Positions 53,386 to 63,028 of a stretch of DNA of 64,000 nucleotides are shown here, in pieces. The position numbers and the translations under genes are program-made. The stretch is from Bacillota bacterium (lineage in GTDB: Bacteria; Bacteroidota; Bacteroidia; Bacteroidales; Bacteroidaceae). The DNA is taken from positions 1 to 64,000 of the forward strand of contig JAMPFD010000001.1 of NCBI GenBank assembly GCA_023664625.1. Reading direction: 5' to 3'. The stretch's first letter is position 1. Each line of letters begins with the position of its first letter. The notes under the pieces are model-generated. The model was not told the origin of the DNA. It made no database searches and was given only the letters and a program-made list of their open reading frames with translations.

Positions 53386-54663
53386 ATGAACAGAGTGGTA
53401 CTTATAGGAAATGGTTTTGACTTGGCACATGGTCTCCCGACCAGATACGTAGATTTCATAAACTGGTATTGGGAGTTCTGCGCTAATTCTCTAAGGTTAT
53501 GCTATCATAAGACATGGTCAGATAAATTGTGCACATTCACTCTAAAAACAGATGCTACATGGAATTGTTTCTTTTTTACAAATGTTGGACATTTCAATCC
53601 ACCAAAAGGACATGAGCTTGTGAGTTATTTTAGAGACCGACCTCAAGATTTTGAAATCCAGTGTTCTCCGTTCTTTGATCGGATAAGCAAAAGTATAACT
53701 GAAAAAGGTTGGGTTGATATAGAAAATGAATACTATGCCATCTTGCAATCTATGCAGAAAGATAATGGATATGAAAGCCCTAAGCAATTGAATGATGAGT
53801 TGGATTATATAAAGACTAAGTTAGCAGAATACCTAAATTCCATTCAAGGTAGTATAAAGCTGGATTTGCTGCAGAACAACACATTAAATGATATGTTGTT
53901 GGAACCTATTTATCCTTGCGAAATCGCTGTAAATGCGAAGGCCTTTCTTGACGAATTCGTGAACAGAAGACTTGATTATACAGAAACAGATTGGAAATAT
54001 TTATGGTACTCTTGGAATAAAACATGGGGTGCATGTACATCATCTTTCATGATGAATCTCAGAAAGGACTATGAGCAGCAAATTGCAAAGGAAGGCATAG
54101 AAAGAATTTTGGAAGGACAAATTCCCAAAAACTTTCTGCTTCCTGACAGAATGTTACTGCTAAATTTTAACTACACAAATATCGCGGATTTGTATCTGGC
54201 ATGGGATAAAGAACAGTTGCATCGGATAAATCATATACATGGAGATTTATCTGATCTTGAAGGAATGATTTTCGGATACGGTGACGAACTGGATGAAGAT
54301 TACAAACAAATATCACGTATCAATGACAACGAGTATCTCAGATATATGAAATCGATAAGGTATCTCGAAACAGAGAACTATCGGCAAATGCTGTCCTTCA
54401 TCGAATCTGCCCCATATCAGATATACATCATGGGGCATTCTTGCGGAAATTCCGATCGGACACTTTTAAACACATTGTTTGAACACAGAAACTGCGTATC
54501 CATCAAGCCTTTCTATTATATGGCTGGTGATGGAACAGACAATTATATGGATATCGTTCAAAACATTAGCCGAAACTTTACAGACATGAAATTGATGAGA
54601 GACCGTGTGGTAAACAAACGCAATTGTCAGCCATTACCACAACAGACTTTTCAACAACAGTAA
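53386..54663 (+). CDS. abiH: AbiH family abortive infection protein
   Basis: A 425-aa protein beginning with the hallmark VVLIGNGFDLAHGLPTRY (residues 4-21) and having the C-terminal IYIMGHSCGNSDRTLL. Both motifs are typical of the AbiH family. The mode of action of the family is not known to me. It is 65 bases after the membrane protein, the last gene of the island operon. No terminator is clear after it. Confidence 0.9.
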   Translation: MNRVVLIGNGFDLAHGLPTRYVDFINWYWEFCANSLRLCYHKTWSDKLCTFTLKTDATWNCFFFTNVGHFNPPKGHELVSYFRDRPQDFEIQCSPFFDRISKSITEKGWVDIENEYYAILQSMQKDNGYESPKQLNDELDYIKTKLAEYLNSIQGSIKLDLLQNNTLNDMLLEPIYPCEIAVNAKAFLDEFVNRRLDYTETDWKYLWYSWNKTWGACTSSFMMNLRKDYEQQIAKEGIERILEGQIPKNFLLPDRMLLLNFNYTNIADLYLAWDKEQLHRINHIHGDLSDLEGMIFGYGDELDEDYKQISRINDNEYLRYMKSIRYLETENYRQMLSFIESAPYQIYIMGHSCGNSDRTLLNTLFEHRNCVSIKPFYYMAGDGTDNYMDIVQNISRNFTDMKLMRDRVVNKRNCQPLPQQTFQQQ

Positions 54664-56164
54664 AACATAAATAGATATGAAAACTAAGAACGTTTATGTA
54701 TCAAAAGCAAAAATAAATGAGTAGATGATGATTGTCCTAGAACTTCAGTTAGGTAGTTCGTTGAACTTTTCAATGAACTTTTAGCGTCATCCATAAGTGA
54801 GCCAATATTTATGTTTCCAGGCCCTGATTTTCCCATCATCAGAATAGATTTATTTGCCAACAAAAAGAGGAATAATGGCATTAAATTCCTTATCGATTTC
54901 GCCATTTTTTCTTTTTGCAAGCTATCATTTGTGCACCTTTTGAACATGATACCAGGCTGTTAGTAGTAGCAAAAAGATGCTATTTGCAGCCCGTCTATCA
55001 TGTTTAAGCAACCATTCCCTTTGGGGTGTGGCATACTTGCAATACCGTAATCAGAAGTATATTTGTAAGGTAGATATTGCCACAAAACTGAATGTTACAA
55101 ACAAAGGTTCTACATCTTGTAAATTACAAAAGAGGATTACATAATCAGTGTTCAATGTGATAAGTATAACAAATTGTTTCGGCTTGAAATAGTTTCCTTT
55201 ACGCTTCATATGCTTATATCGTGGATACAAACAGTTTGACAAGTTGGCTAAATGAGTGATGGAAAACCTACAAGTTTTGCGTTTTTGCATAGAGCATCTT
55301 GAAGTAAATCTGTTCTCATTTTCGTGTTAAAAACCATGTTAATTTCTGTAGAACACAATCGTTTTACAGCTTGCTGACGCCCAAAATCTGTGTATTTTGA
55401 GCGGTTTCCTCCCGAACAGAGAAAGCATCGCTTATCTGTCCGGGGGATTAGGCTTCTAATATTACGAACAACACAAAGACCGTAATATACATATACACAA
55501 TAACTTACAAATTGCACACAAATTAGTTTATATATTGATGTCACACTAATGTCACTATAAATTTATAGTGGAATCGAATTATACATCAGTAACATTCTCA
55601 GAATTATTCTAAGCCACGTTACCGGCGTAAAAATATAGTGTGGAATGATGACAGGATTTTACGTTATAGACAGGATTGCCGGAATGATCGATAAAGGAAC
55701 TGCTGCACCTTCAGCAACTGCGGTTTTCATGCTTCAAACCTATGAAGAACACAAGTAGGCAATCGGACACTATGTTGAACATGGTGACAGTCACATTGCA
55801 CCACATGAGGAACTATGTGAACCGTCAAAATCATCTGCACCATGCCCATGTACTTAAAAAACATGTACATAAGGTTTGCAAAATAGTCAACGTCATGTGA
55901 CCGAGAAAAGGAAGCATGGATTGAGATGAGCTGTACGAGTAGTGCGCAGACAAAAAAGGTATGTGTGGCGACTAACCAATCAACCACTGTAATAATTTGG
56001 AAATAACGAATATGGTAAAAATTTAACCGTTGGGAGTAACAACAAGACAACAATGTATATTTTTATCTGCACAAATACTATTCTGTCTCCATTGCAGGTA
56101 TACAAAAGTAGTTGTTATTAATGAATAAACAAAATCCGATTAGAGTATATATACTGAAATAAAG
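54664..56164. other. 1.5-kb region without a recognised gene
   Basis: AT-rich sequence with short broken frames on both strands. ORFs on the minus strand near 54684-54947, 55051-55544 and 55727-56053 lack motifs and look like decayed DNA. A 15-codon ATG frame at 54677 (MKTKNVYVSKAKINE) and a 38-aa frame near 55647 may be remnants. It separates the abortive-infection island from the peptide operon. Confidence 0.5.
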
Positions 56165-56197
56165 AATCCAAGTAAGGTTTGCGACCTTACTTGGATT
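56165..56197 (-). terminator. Terminator of the radical SAM/SusCD operon
   Basis: A perfect 14-bp stem (56165-56178 with 56184-56197) around TTGCG. On the minus strand it is followed by CTTTATTT, so it ends the operon after susD. Confidence 0.85.
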
Positions 56198-56216
56198 AAG
56201 TGATATAATATTGTAT

Positions 56217-57611
56217 TTATCGAGGGTTTTGTTCTATAAGAGGATTGTTTTCTGTTGCAAAAGGAGGAAATGCTAACACATAGTGATTGTTATTTGGCTC
56301 AAGTGTAAATGTTTCTCCCCAAAGCTCATGTGTGATGGTTTTTGCGAACCGAGAGTCTTTATTTAATCTTTTTAGGTCAAACCAACGTAGGCCTTTGTAG
56401 AAACACTCCTTTCTGCGTTCGTCCAAAATTAGAGATAATAATTTATCAGGATTACGCTCTGTAACTTCAACATGTGTTCCCCGCACATATCTCTTTTTTT
56501 GAACTTCATTAAGCAATAGCAGCGCATTATCAACTTCATTCTCTCTTACACATGCTTCTGCTTCCGTAAGGTATAACTCTCCAATATTTAGTCCTCGATT
56601 ATTCAATAAAGAAAAGGAAGTGCGAGGTGAATCTTCTTCAGGATTATCACCCGAAAATATTGAATATGTAGTAATAAATAACTTCCAACGCAAGTCGTTT
56701 TCCCTATCAAACAGGGCAATTAAATCTTCCGATAAATTATAATCTTGATCTTCATTTGGGCCATATCCGACACCTTTATAACATATCACATCGGCTTCTT
56801 CCCAACCATTATAAGGATAATTAGCAATACCGAAATCTGGATTGACATCATAAAGTGAATATTGATTGTAATCACTTAATTCTCCACAATACCCTCGAGC
56901 TATTTCAGCCATTTCTTTACATAGAGCATATTCGCCTTGATAGAGATAAATACGAGCTAACAAGGCATATACGGCTGTTTTATTAGGCCTGAAAGAATAT
57001 GCAGGTTTACTATCTGAAAGCATATCTTTCGCCTTACCAAGATCTAACAGTATTTGGTCATAAACCTGCTGAACGGTTGAACGACCTATTTTAAGGTCAA
57101 CATCAGCGGTTAATGTCAATGGTACACCTAAGTCGGATTTTGAGGTTGCCTTATCATAATGTTTTGCGTATAGATTCACTAAGTTGAAATACGCAAAGGC
57201 ACGATGAAATCGCGCTGCTCCTTCTACATATTCTCGTGTAAACTCTGTACCGTCTTCTGCCTCATCCAAATTATTAAGGATATAGTTGCATATGTAAATG
57301 ACATGGTAGAAGCTATTATAGCATTCATCATCGTCATCTACTCCATAGACGTAATCATCCCAAATATAGGCATTGATACCCCAATAGGAATACTTCCAAT
57401 CTTTATCTTCTGGAATGACAAAATCATCTGTCATAACCATACTGATAGTTTGACCATAAGCTATTTTATTGTCATAACTATAGTTGTCCAAAAGCATTCC
57501 GAAATCGTTAACGGTCTTGGGAATGAGAGTTCCTTTCGGTGTTTCATCAAGGAAATCATTACATGCTGTGAGACCGAATATGACCAGCATTAAAATTATA
57601 CAGTTTTTCAT
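56217..57611 (-). CDS. SusD/RagB-family lipoprotein
   Basis: A 464-aa surface lipoprotein. Signal peptide with lipobox GLTAC (Cys about 17). SusD-type N-terminal CNDFLDETPKG, TPR-like helices (AARFHRAFAYFNLVNLYAKHY), and the C-terminal ERRKECFYKGLRWFDLKRL. The start MKNCIILML at 57611 is preferred; the upstream ATG at 57644 overlaps susC. It lies 10 bases after susC. It should bind the ligand captured by SusC, here perhaps a peptide. Confidence 0.9.
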   Translation of the reverse strand: MKNCIILMLVIFGLTACNDFLDETPKGTLIPKTVNDFGMLLDNYSYDNKIAYGQTISMVMTDDFVIPEDKDWKYSYWGINAYIWDDYVYGVDDDDECYNSFYHVIYICNYILNNLDEAEDGTEFTREYVEGAARFHRAFAYFNLVNLYAKHYDKATSKSDLGVPLTLTADVDLKIGRSTVQQVYDQILLDLGKAKDMLSDSKPAYSFRPNKTAVYALLARIYLYQGEYALCKEMAEIARGYCGELSDYNQYSLYDVNPDFGIANYPYNGWEEADVICYKGVGYGPNEDQDYNLSEDLIALFDRENDLRWKLFITTYSIFSGDNPEEDSPRTSFSLLNNRGLNIGELYLTEAEACVRENEVDNALLLLNEVQKKRYVRGTHVEVTERNPDKLLSLILDERRKECFYKGLRWFDLKRLNKDSRFAKTITHELWGETFTLEPNNNHYVLAFPPFATENNPLIEQNPR

Positions 57612-57621
57612 TGTTTCTTCT

Positions 57622-60600
57622 TTAGAGATTAATATTAAGGCCAACGACTAAACGTGGTGTCTTTCCAAGTGTACATACGGATTCATAAGTGTTCCATCCA
57701 GATGTTAATTGGTCGGGATCAAGATTTAGTCTATTTGCGAACCAGTGTCCAAGATTTTCACCGCCGATACTAACAGACCCTCCATTGATACCTATTTTTT
57801 GCAATAACCGAGAGGCATTATACGTGAGACGGATACTCCTAAAATATATTGCATCACCTTTATCAATCATTTGATCACTGAATAATAGACAATCTTCACG
57901 ATTCTGTGACACCCAATCACTCTCAGTATAAAGACGTGGTACCCACTTGCCTGTATTGTCTGTGCCTTCAATCCACCTGTATTTCTCACCCATCCACTCT
58001 GTATACAAACCATTTGTGGGGTTAGGATTGGGCAAACGCATTTTACTGCCAAATCTAAAAGTGAACATGGCTCCAAGTGTGAAATCTTTATATGTCAATG
58101 AAGTACTGAGACTTCCAAATACTGGAGGATTAACAGATCCAACAAATTCCAAGTCATCCATCTTTAGCAGGTACATCTCATCATAAGAATATTTTGTCTC
58201 ATCACCTTTCTTCATAAAGGTCGGCTCACCAATCTCATCAAGACCACCATAGCGATGAACAGCAATATACCCAATAGGTTGTCCTGCCATTGGATTGCCT
58301 TTGCAAGCACCTTTGCGGCTCGGCTGGTAATTTATTTCAGTGACCTTGTTTTTGTTATATGAAAGATTTAGCCCTAATTCCCATCTGAAATCTCGTGTTT
58401 GAATGGCTCTTCCTCTTATAGCCACATCTAAGCCAACATTTTGAACAGTTACTGTATTTTTATAAATTTGTCCCCAACCTGTTGTTGGATCAAGATCTAC
58501 ATTTGCCAATAATCCTTTTGATAATTTGTGGTAGAAATCAATGCTACCAGAAAGCCGATTATTAAAGAACATGTAATCAACTCCAGCATTCCAGGTATAT
58601 GTCTTTTCCCAACCAAGAGCGGGATTTGCCGGATTCGTTACCATGAGATAATTCAAGGAAGGGATATTGTAATCCGAAGAAGCCGAAGCGACCAAGTCTG
58701 GGCCTGTAGATTTGTCAATGTTTCCAGTCAATCCATACGACAAACGTAACGCCAGATTATTAATCCAGTCGTAGTGAAGAAACTGCTCTTTACCGATGTT
58801 CCATTTTCCACCAATAGACCAAGATGGGTTGTTACGAAATTTACTTGAATTAACTAGCATATTGGTCTGATCAAGGCGGACACTTGCAAATAAGTCATAT
58901 GTGTCTCTAAAACTGATGTTCGCTGTTCCAAACCAAGAAACATATCTTTGTAGTGTTTCAGAATAAGTAGGTGAGTAGACTTCATCTAAAGTTTGAACCC
59001 GGCCGTTATAACCATAGACACCTTCTTGTAATTGTTTTAGGTTTACACTTTGAGATGTGAGGAGATCTGGATTAAAGCCAAATAACCATGAGGTATTTTG
59101 TTCTCCTTCCAAAGAATACACTTCATTGCCTGCGAGAATTTTGTAATCAAAATCTTTGAAAGAATTGTGATACGATATAATTTCCCGAATAGAATAGCTT
59201 TGTAAATTTGTATTCCCGATATTTTTCAAACCGCCACTTGTCGGCAAATGGAATTCAGTTATACCTATTGGGGTAGCATCTTCTATTTCGACTTCTGTAA
59301 ACCTGTTAGTTAGATCTCTTGTTCGAAAATGGTTTTGAGAATAAAAATTGTCAATCGAACTATTTCCAAATTCATAATTCCCTTGAACCATAATATCTAA
59401 TCCATGTATGGGATTCCAGTTTAGCTTTAATGAGGAAGATAAGTTGTATTCTTTAGTGCGATTATGATTCATCCGAAGCATTTCCAAAGAATTTTTATGC
59501 CAATCAACCATTCCAAGAGAGTAACACTTGTCTTGCCAACTATCGGACACCCCATTAAATTCGTTATAATACGAACCGTCATCATTTAATATTCTTTGCC
59601 ACGGTTCGTAAGAAGTCATATCTACGGCATCATTCTTAGAATAACGATATGTCCCACGAACATTTATCCCAACGGTAAAAGTTCTATGTAATCTAAAATC
59701 ATTATTTACAAGCAGATTAAACTTATTATATTCATTACCAACTTCTTGTGCTCGATTTTGGTCATAGCTCAAAGATATATAAGTTGATGTCCGTTCTCCA
59801 CCACCTGATAATGAAATATTATGTTGCTGGGTGAAAGCATTTCGATAGAAATTATCAACAATTTGTTTTGAGTTACTGAACTTACCTAACACATTTACCT
59901 GACTCCAAGCATTGTCTAATCCAATATTACCATTATCATATTGATGGTAAATCTTCTCTAGTTCGTTCATTCCACCAAAAGCAGTATTACTTATGCCTTG
60001 GTCTAAGATGCTTTGAAATTTAGCCGTAACATATTGATCCGATGACAATATATGCAAATCATTCCAATCAGGTTTGCCATTATAAGTGATATTGCCAGAG
60101 TAATTTACATTTATCTTTCCTTTTCCACCTCGCTTGGTGGTTATTACTATAACTCCGTTTGCCGCTCTAATACCCCAAATAGATGCAGATGCAGCATCTT
60201 TCAGAACCGAAATTTGTTCAATGTCATTAGGGTTCAGATTGTATTCTGAACTTTCCAATGGAAACCCATCAACTACAATGAGAGGGCGTGTGTCTGCATT
60301 AAGAGACCCAAGTCCTCGGATTGTAATATTATTATCTTTATCAACCAAAAGTCCAGGAACAGTTCCTTCTAACTTTTGGCTAATGTTTGTGGAGTAGATG
60401 TTAGACATATCTTCAGGACGAACGATATTAAAAGAACCGGTAGCTCGGCCTCTTTCAATTGTCTGAATACCTGTGACTACAACTTCACTTAACATCTCAC
60501 TTGCTTCCACAAGCCTTATCAGATAAGTAGTTCCCCTGTTCAACTTAACCGTTTGAGGAACATATCCAACGAAAGATACTTTGATGTCTTTTGCTTTATC

Positions 60601-60864
60601 TGATACACAAATGGAGAAACTTCCATCAATATTGGTTGTAGTTCCTTTTTTTTCCACATCATCATATATGGTGACGCCCATAAGAACCTCACCAGTTTGT
60701 GCATCGACAACTACACCAGAAATTTCACGAAGTGAGTTGACATGTGTTGCTCGGACAGAGTCTTCTTCCGATGCCTTAACATATGAGTTTTCAGCAAACA
60801 CACAATTAAAGCTACTTTGAAAAAAGATTGCAAAGAGGAAAATTTTTCTAATACTTTGATTCAT
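57622..60864 (-). CDS. SusC/RagA-family TonB-linked outer-membrane protein
   Basis: A 1080-aa TonB-dependent transporter. Signal peptide 1-24; carboxypeptidase-like beta domain (about 48-115, ISGVVVDAQTGEVLMGVTIYDD); plug with IRGLGSLNADTRPLIVVDG and IWGIRAANGVIVITTKRG; 22-strand barrel ending LVVGLNINL. It sits four bases after the ABC exporter gene, which is unusual for SusC and suggests a shared substrate. Confidence 0.92.
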   Translation of the reverse strand: MNQSIRKIFLFAIFFQSSFNCVFAENSYVKASEEDSVRATHVNSLREISGVVVDAQTGEVLMGVTIYDDVEKKGTTTNIDGSFSICVSDKAKDIKVSFVGYVPQTVKLNRGTTYLIRLVEASEMLSEVVVTGIQTIERGRATGSFNIVRPEDMSNIYSTNISQKLEGTVPGLLVDKDNNITIRGLGSLNADTRPLIVVDGFPLESSEYNLNPNDIEQISVLKDAASASIWGIRAANGVIVITTKRGGKGKINVNYSGNITYNGKPDWNDLHILSSDQYVTAKFQSILDQGISNTAFGGMNELEKIYHQYDNGNIGLDNAWSQVNVLGKFSNSKQIVDNFYRNAFTQQHNISLSGGGERTSTYISLSYDQNRAQEVGNEYNKFNLLVNNDFRLHRTFTVGINVRGTYRYSKNDAVDMTSYEPWQRILNDDGSYYNEFNGVSDSWQDKCYSLGMVDWHKNSLEMLRMNHNRTKEYNLSSSLKLNWNPIHGLDIMVQGNYEFGNSSIDNFYSQNHFRTRDLTNRFTEVEIEDATPIGITEFHLPTSGGLKNIGNTNLQSYSIREIISYHNSFKDFDYKILAGNEVYSLEGEQNTSWLFGFNPDLLTSQSVNLKQLQEGVYGYNGRVQTLDEVYSPTYSETLQRYVSWFGTANISFRDTYDLFASVRLDQTNMLVNSSKFRNNPSWSIGGKWNIGKEQFLHYDWINNLALRLSYGLTGNIDKSTGPDLVASASSDYNIPSLNYLMVTNPANPALGWEKTYTWNAGVDYMFFNNRLSGSIDFYHKLSKGLLANVDLDPTTGWGQIYKNTVTVQNVGLDVAIRGRAIQTRDFRWELGLNLSYNKNKVTEINYQPSRKGACKGNPMAGQPIGYIAVHRYGGLDEIGEPTFMKKGDETKYSYDEMYLLKMDDLEFVGSVNPPVFGSLSTSLTYKDFTLGAMFTFRFGSKMRLPNPNPTNGLYTEWMGEKYRWIEGTDNTGKWVPRLYTESDWVSQNREDCLLFSDQMIDKGDAIYFRSIRLTYNASRLLQKIGINGGSVSIGGENLGHWFANRLNLDPDQLTSGWNTYESVCTLGKTPRLVVGLNINL

Positions 60865-60868
60865 ATTG

Positions 60869-62506
60869 CTATATATTATTGTTGTATATTCTTATAGTAT
60901 GTGGAATATGGCTGCTAATATCTTTATGTGTTACAATTATAATTGTTTTTTTTGCATTGGAAGTTATTATACGATATAGGAACGTATTTTCGGTTTGATT
61001 ATCAAGAGCAGACGTTGGCTCGTCTAAAAGTACAATACTGCCTTTTCTAAGAAGACCTCTTGCAATTGCAATCCTTTGAGATTGACCCTCGCTTAAAGAA
61101 AAACCTCTTTCTCCAACAATAGTGTCAATACCGTCAGGTAATTCATCAAAAACAAAATCAGCAGCAGCGGTGTATAAGGCTTGTTTCATTTCTTTATCGG
61201 TAGCCATGGGATTTCCCAGCTGCAGGTTATATCTTATGGTTCCACTGAGTAAATTATTGCCTTGTGGAACATATATACAATTACAACGAGTGGCATTATT
61301 CGCCATCTTAGTTTCTCCCGATTGTTTATAAAAAAGTATTTTCCCGTTAGATGGATAAATCAATCCTAAAGCAAGTTTTATAATTGTGCTTTTCCCTGCG
61401 CCAGTTTCTCCTACAATAGCTGTTACTGAACCTGGACAAAAATTGTAATTGAAATCCTTAAGAACTAATTTCCTATCCAATGAATATCGAAATGAGACAT
61501 TAAAAAACCTCAGGCCAATACGAGAGCCAAGATTGGCATCAGGTGCAATGTCATCTTTCGGCAAGTTTGCAATTTCCATTAAGCGTTTTACTGATGCCAA
61601 CGAAGAAACAAATGAAGGGTATTGATCTTTTACGAGGAATACCGGTCTTTGCAACTGGGAAACCAACTGTATAAACACTATGAACTCTCCATATGAGATG
61701 GATTTTTTGACTATTCCATCAATACCCCAAATAAAGACACATAAATAGCCGGCAGCGAACCCGAATTCAGTAATTGTATCAGCACCAATATTCAGTCTGA
61801 TTCGTTTTCGTAATAGTTGGAAAAAATTTGATTGGAGCTTACTAACATTATCTTGAACAAATTTTATTTGACCTAATGATACAATTAGTTCATGAAACTG
61901 CAAATGTTCTTGTATATACTGATTAACTTTACTGCCCGCTTCTCGAATATTAAAAGAAACAGGAATCAATAATTTTGTATAGTAGTATGTAGCAATAATT
62001 ATTATTGGAGATATAGACCCGATTACAATAGTCAGAAACGGTTGCATTGTCATAAGATATGTCCAAGTTGCTATAAGTTGAACTATGGAATATATTAACA
62101 AAGGTAGAGTAAATGCAAGTCCTTCAGCCACGATTCCGACATCCCCTGAAAGGCGATATACACTATCGCCCGTATGAAATCTTGTTCCGTACACTTTGCT
62201 TTCATTCAAGGAGCAAAACATTTTATATTCAAGTAGAATTTCCAATTTACTCCTTGTGATTGTTCTTAGATACGTTTCATATTGCTCGCACAGTAATTGT
62301 GTTGTTTTGAAACCAATAAGACTGCATACAACAATACTCATTTTCAATGATTCATGAGATACAGCCCTGTCAAGAAAGACTTTTGTAAGTTCGACAAAAA
62401 AAAGCGAGCATACAACTCCTACACAACTTAATAAGGTTGTGAACAATATTAGATAGCGATAGCCATCTGAAAATTTCCATAGCCATTTTAGTTGTATTAA
62501 ATTCAT
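60869..62506 (-). CDS. ABC exporter with fused permease and ATPase
   Basis: A 545-aa ABC transporter: about six N-terminal transmembrane helices (to about residue 300) and an ATPase domain with Walker A VGETGAGKST, signature LSEGQSQRIAIAR and Walker B IVLLDEPTSALD. There is no N-terminal C39 peptidase. The start overlaps the end of the ClpP-like gene (ATGA). It should export the modified peptide, with cleavage by the separate ClpP-like protease. Confidence 0.9.
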   Translation of the reverse strand: MNLIQLKWLWKFSDGYRYLILFTTLLSCVGVVCSLFFVELTKVFLDRAVSHESLKMSIVVCSLIGFKTTQLLCEQYETYLRTITRSKLEILLEYKMFCSLNESKVYGTRFHTGDSVYRLSGDVGIVAEGLAFTLPLLIYSIVQLIATWTYLMTMQPFLTIVIGSISPIIIIATYYYTKLLIPVSFNIREAGSKVNQYIQEHLQFHELIVSLGQIKFVQDNVSKLQSNFFQLLRKRIRLNIGADTITEFGFAAGYLCVFIWGIDGIVKKSISYGEFIVFIQLVSQLQRPVFLVKDQYPSFVSSLASVKRLMEIANLPKDDIAPDANLGSRIGLRFFNVSFRYSLDRKLVLKDFNYNFCPGSVTAIVGETGAGKSTIIKLALGLIYPSNGKILFYKQSGETKMANNATRCNCIYVPQGNNLLSGTIRYNLQLGNPMATDKEMKQALYTAAADFVFDELPDGIDTIVGERGFSLSEGQSQRIAIARGLLRKGSIVLLDEPTSALDNQTENTFLYRIITSNAKKTIIIVTHKDISSHIPHTIRIYNNNI

Positions 62507-63027
62507 ATATCTTGAGATTCTTCGATAATCAAGGTTGCAATTCCTAAATTAAGGGCTTTTGTTGCGGTTAGGATTTCGCCTTGTTTCATCAACCGTTTCC
62601 AATAAAGTTTAGACTTAATAGTATTCTGAGATAAAATATTTGTTACTTTATCTGTACTTATATTAAGTTCCTTAGCTTCTTTCAGTAATTTTGCTGAATC
62701 ATAATTTCCACGTAGTTTCTTTTTTACAGAATGAACAAAAAAAGATGATGTTTTATAACATTCCCTTATACTGCCGGCTAAATATATTATTATAGCAGCA
62801 GAATTCACATATGAAGTGTTAATTGTCCGAATCGTACAATCGAGAGTTTGAAGCAATCGGTAAATCTCAATTGCAATATCAATATCCCCACCCGGTGAAG
62901 ATATATATATAGTAATATCATGAATATCAGGACATGTGTTATTCAAATGATTAAGGTCTTGAATAAGCGTCTCTGCCAATACCGGTGTAATGGCACCTGA
63001 TATTGTAATAATTCCGTCCTTTGTCAT
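62503..63027 (-). CDS. ClpP-like serine protease
   Basis: A 174-aa cytoplasmic ClpP/TSP-like protease. The fold core is clear: IYISSPGGDIDIAIEIYRLL (oxyanion region), Ser in YVNSAAIIIYLAGS, His in SSFFVHSVKKK, and the KLYWKRLMKQGEILTATKALNLGIA helix with GIA after. The triad seems complete. The start MTKDGIITISG at 63027 is one base after the radical SAM stop; ATGs at 63042 and 63066 would overlap that gene more. A role in leader-peptide removal is inferred from context. Confidence 0.82.
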   Translation of the reverse strand: MTKDGIITISGAITPVLAETLIQDLNHLNNTCPDIHDITIYISSPGGDIDIAIEIYRLLQTLDCTIRTINTSYVNSAAIIIYLAGSIRECYKTSSFFVHSVKKKLRGNYDSAKLLKEAKELNISTDKVTNILSQNTIKSKLYWKRLMKQGEILTATKALNLGIATLIIEESQDI

Positions 63028-63028
63028 T

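Noticed and set aside
54684..56053. Several minus-strand frames (87, 79, 98 and 108 codons)
   Set aside because: No family motifs, odd composition and no ordered arrangement; treated as decayed or random frames.
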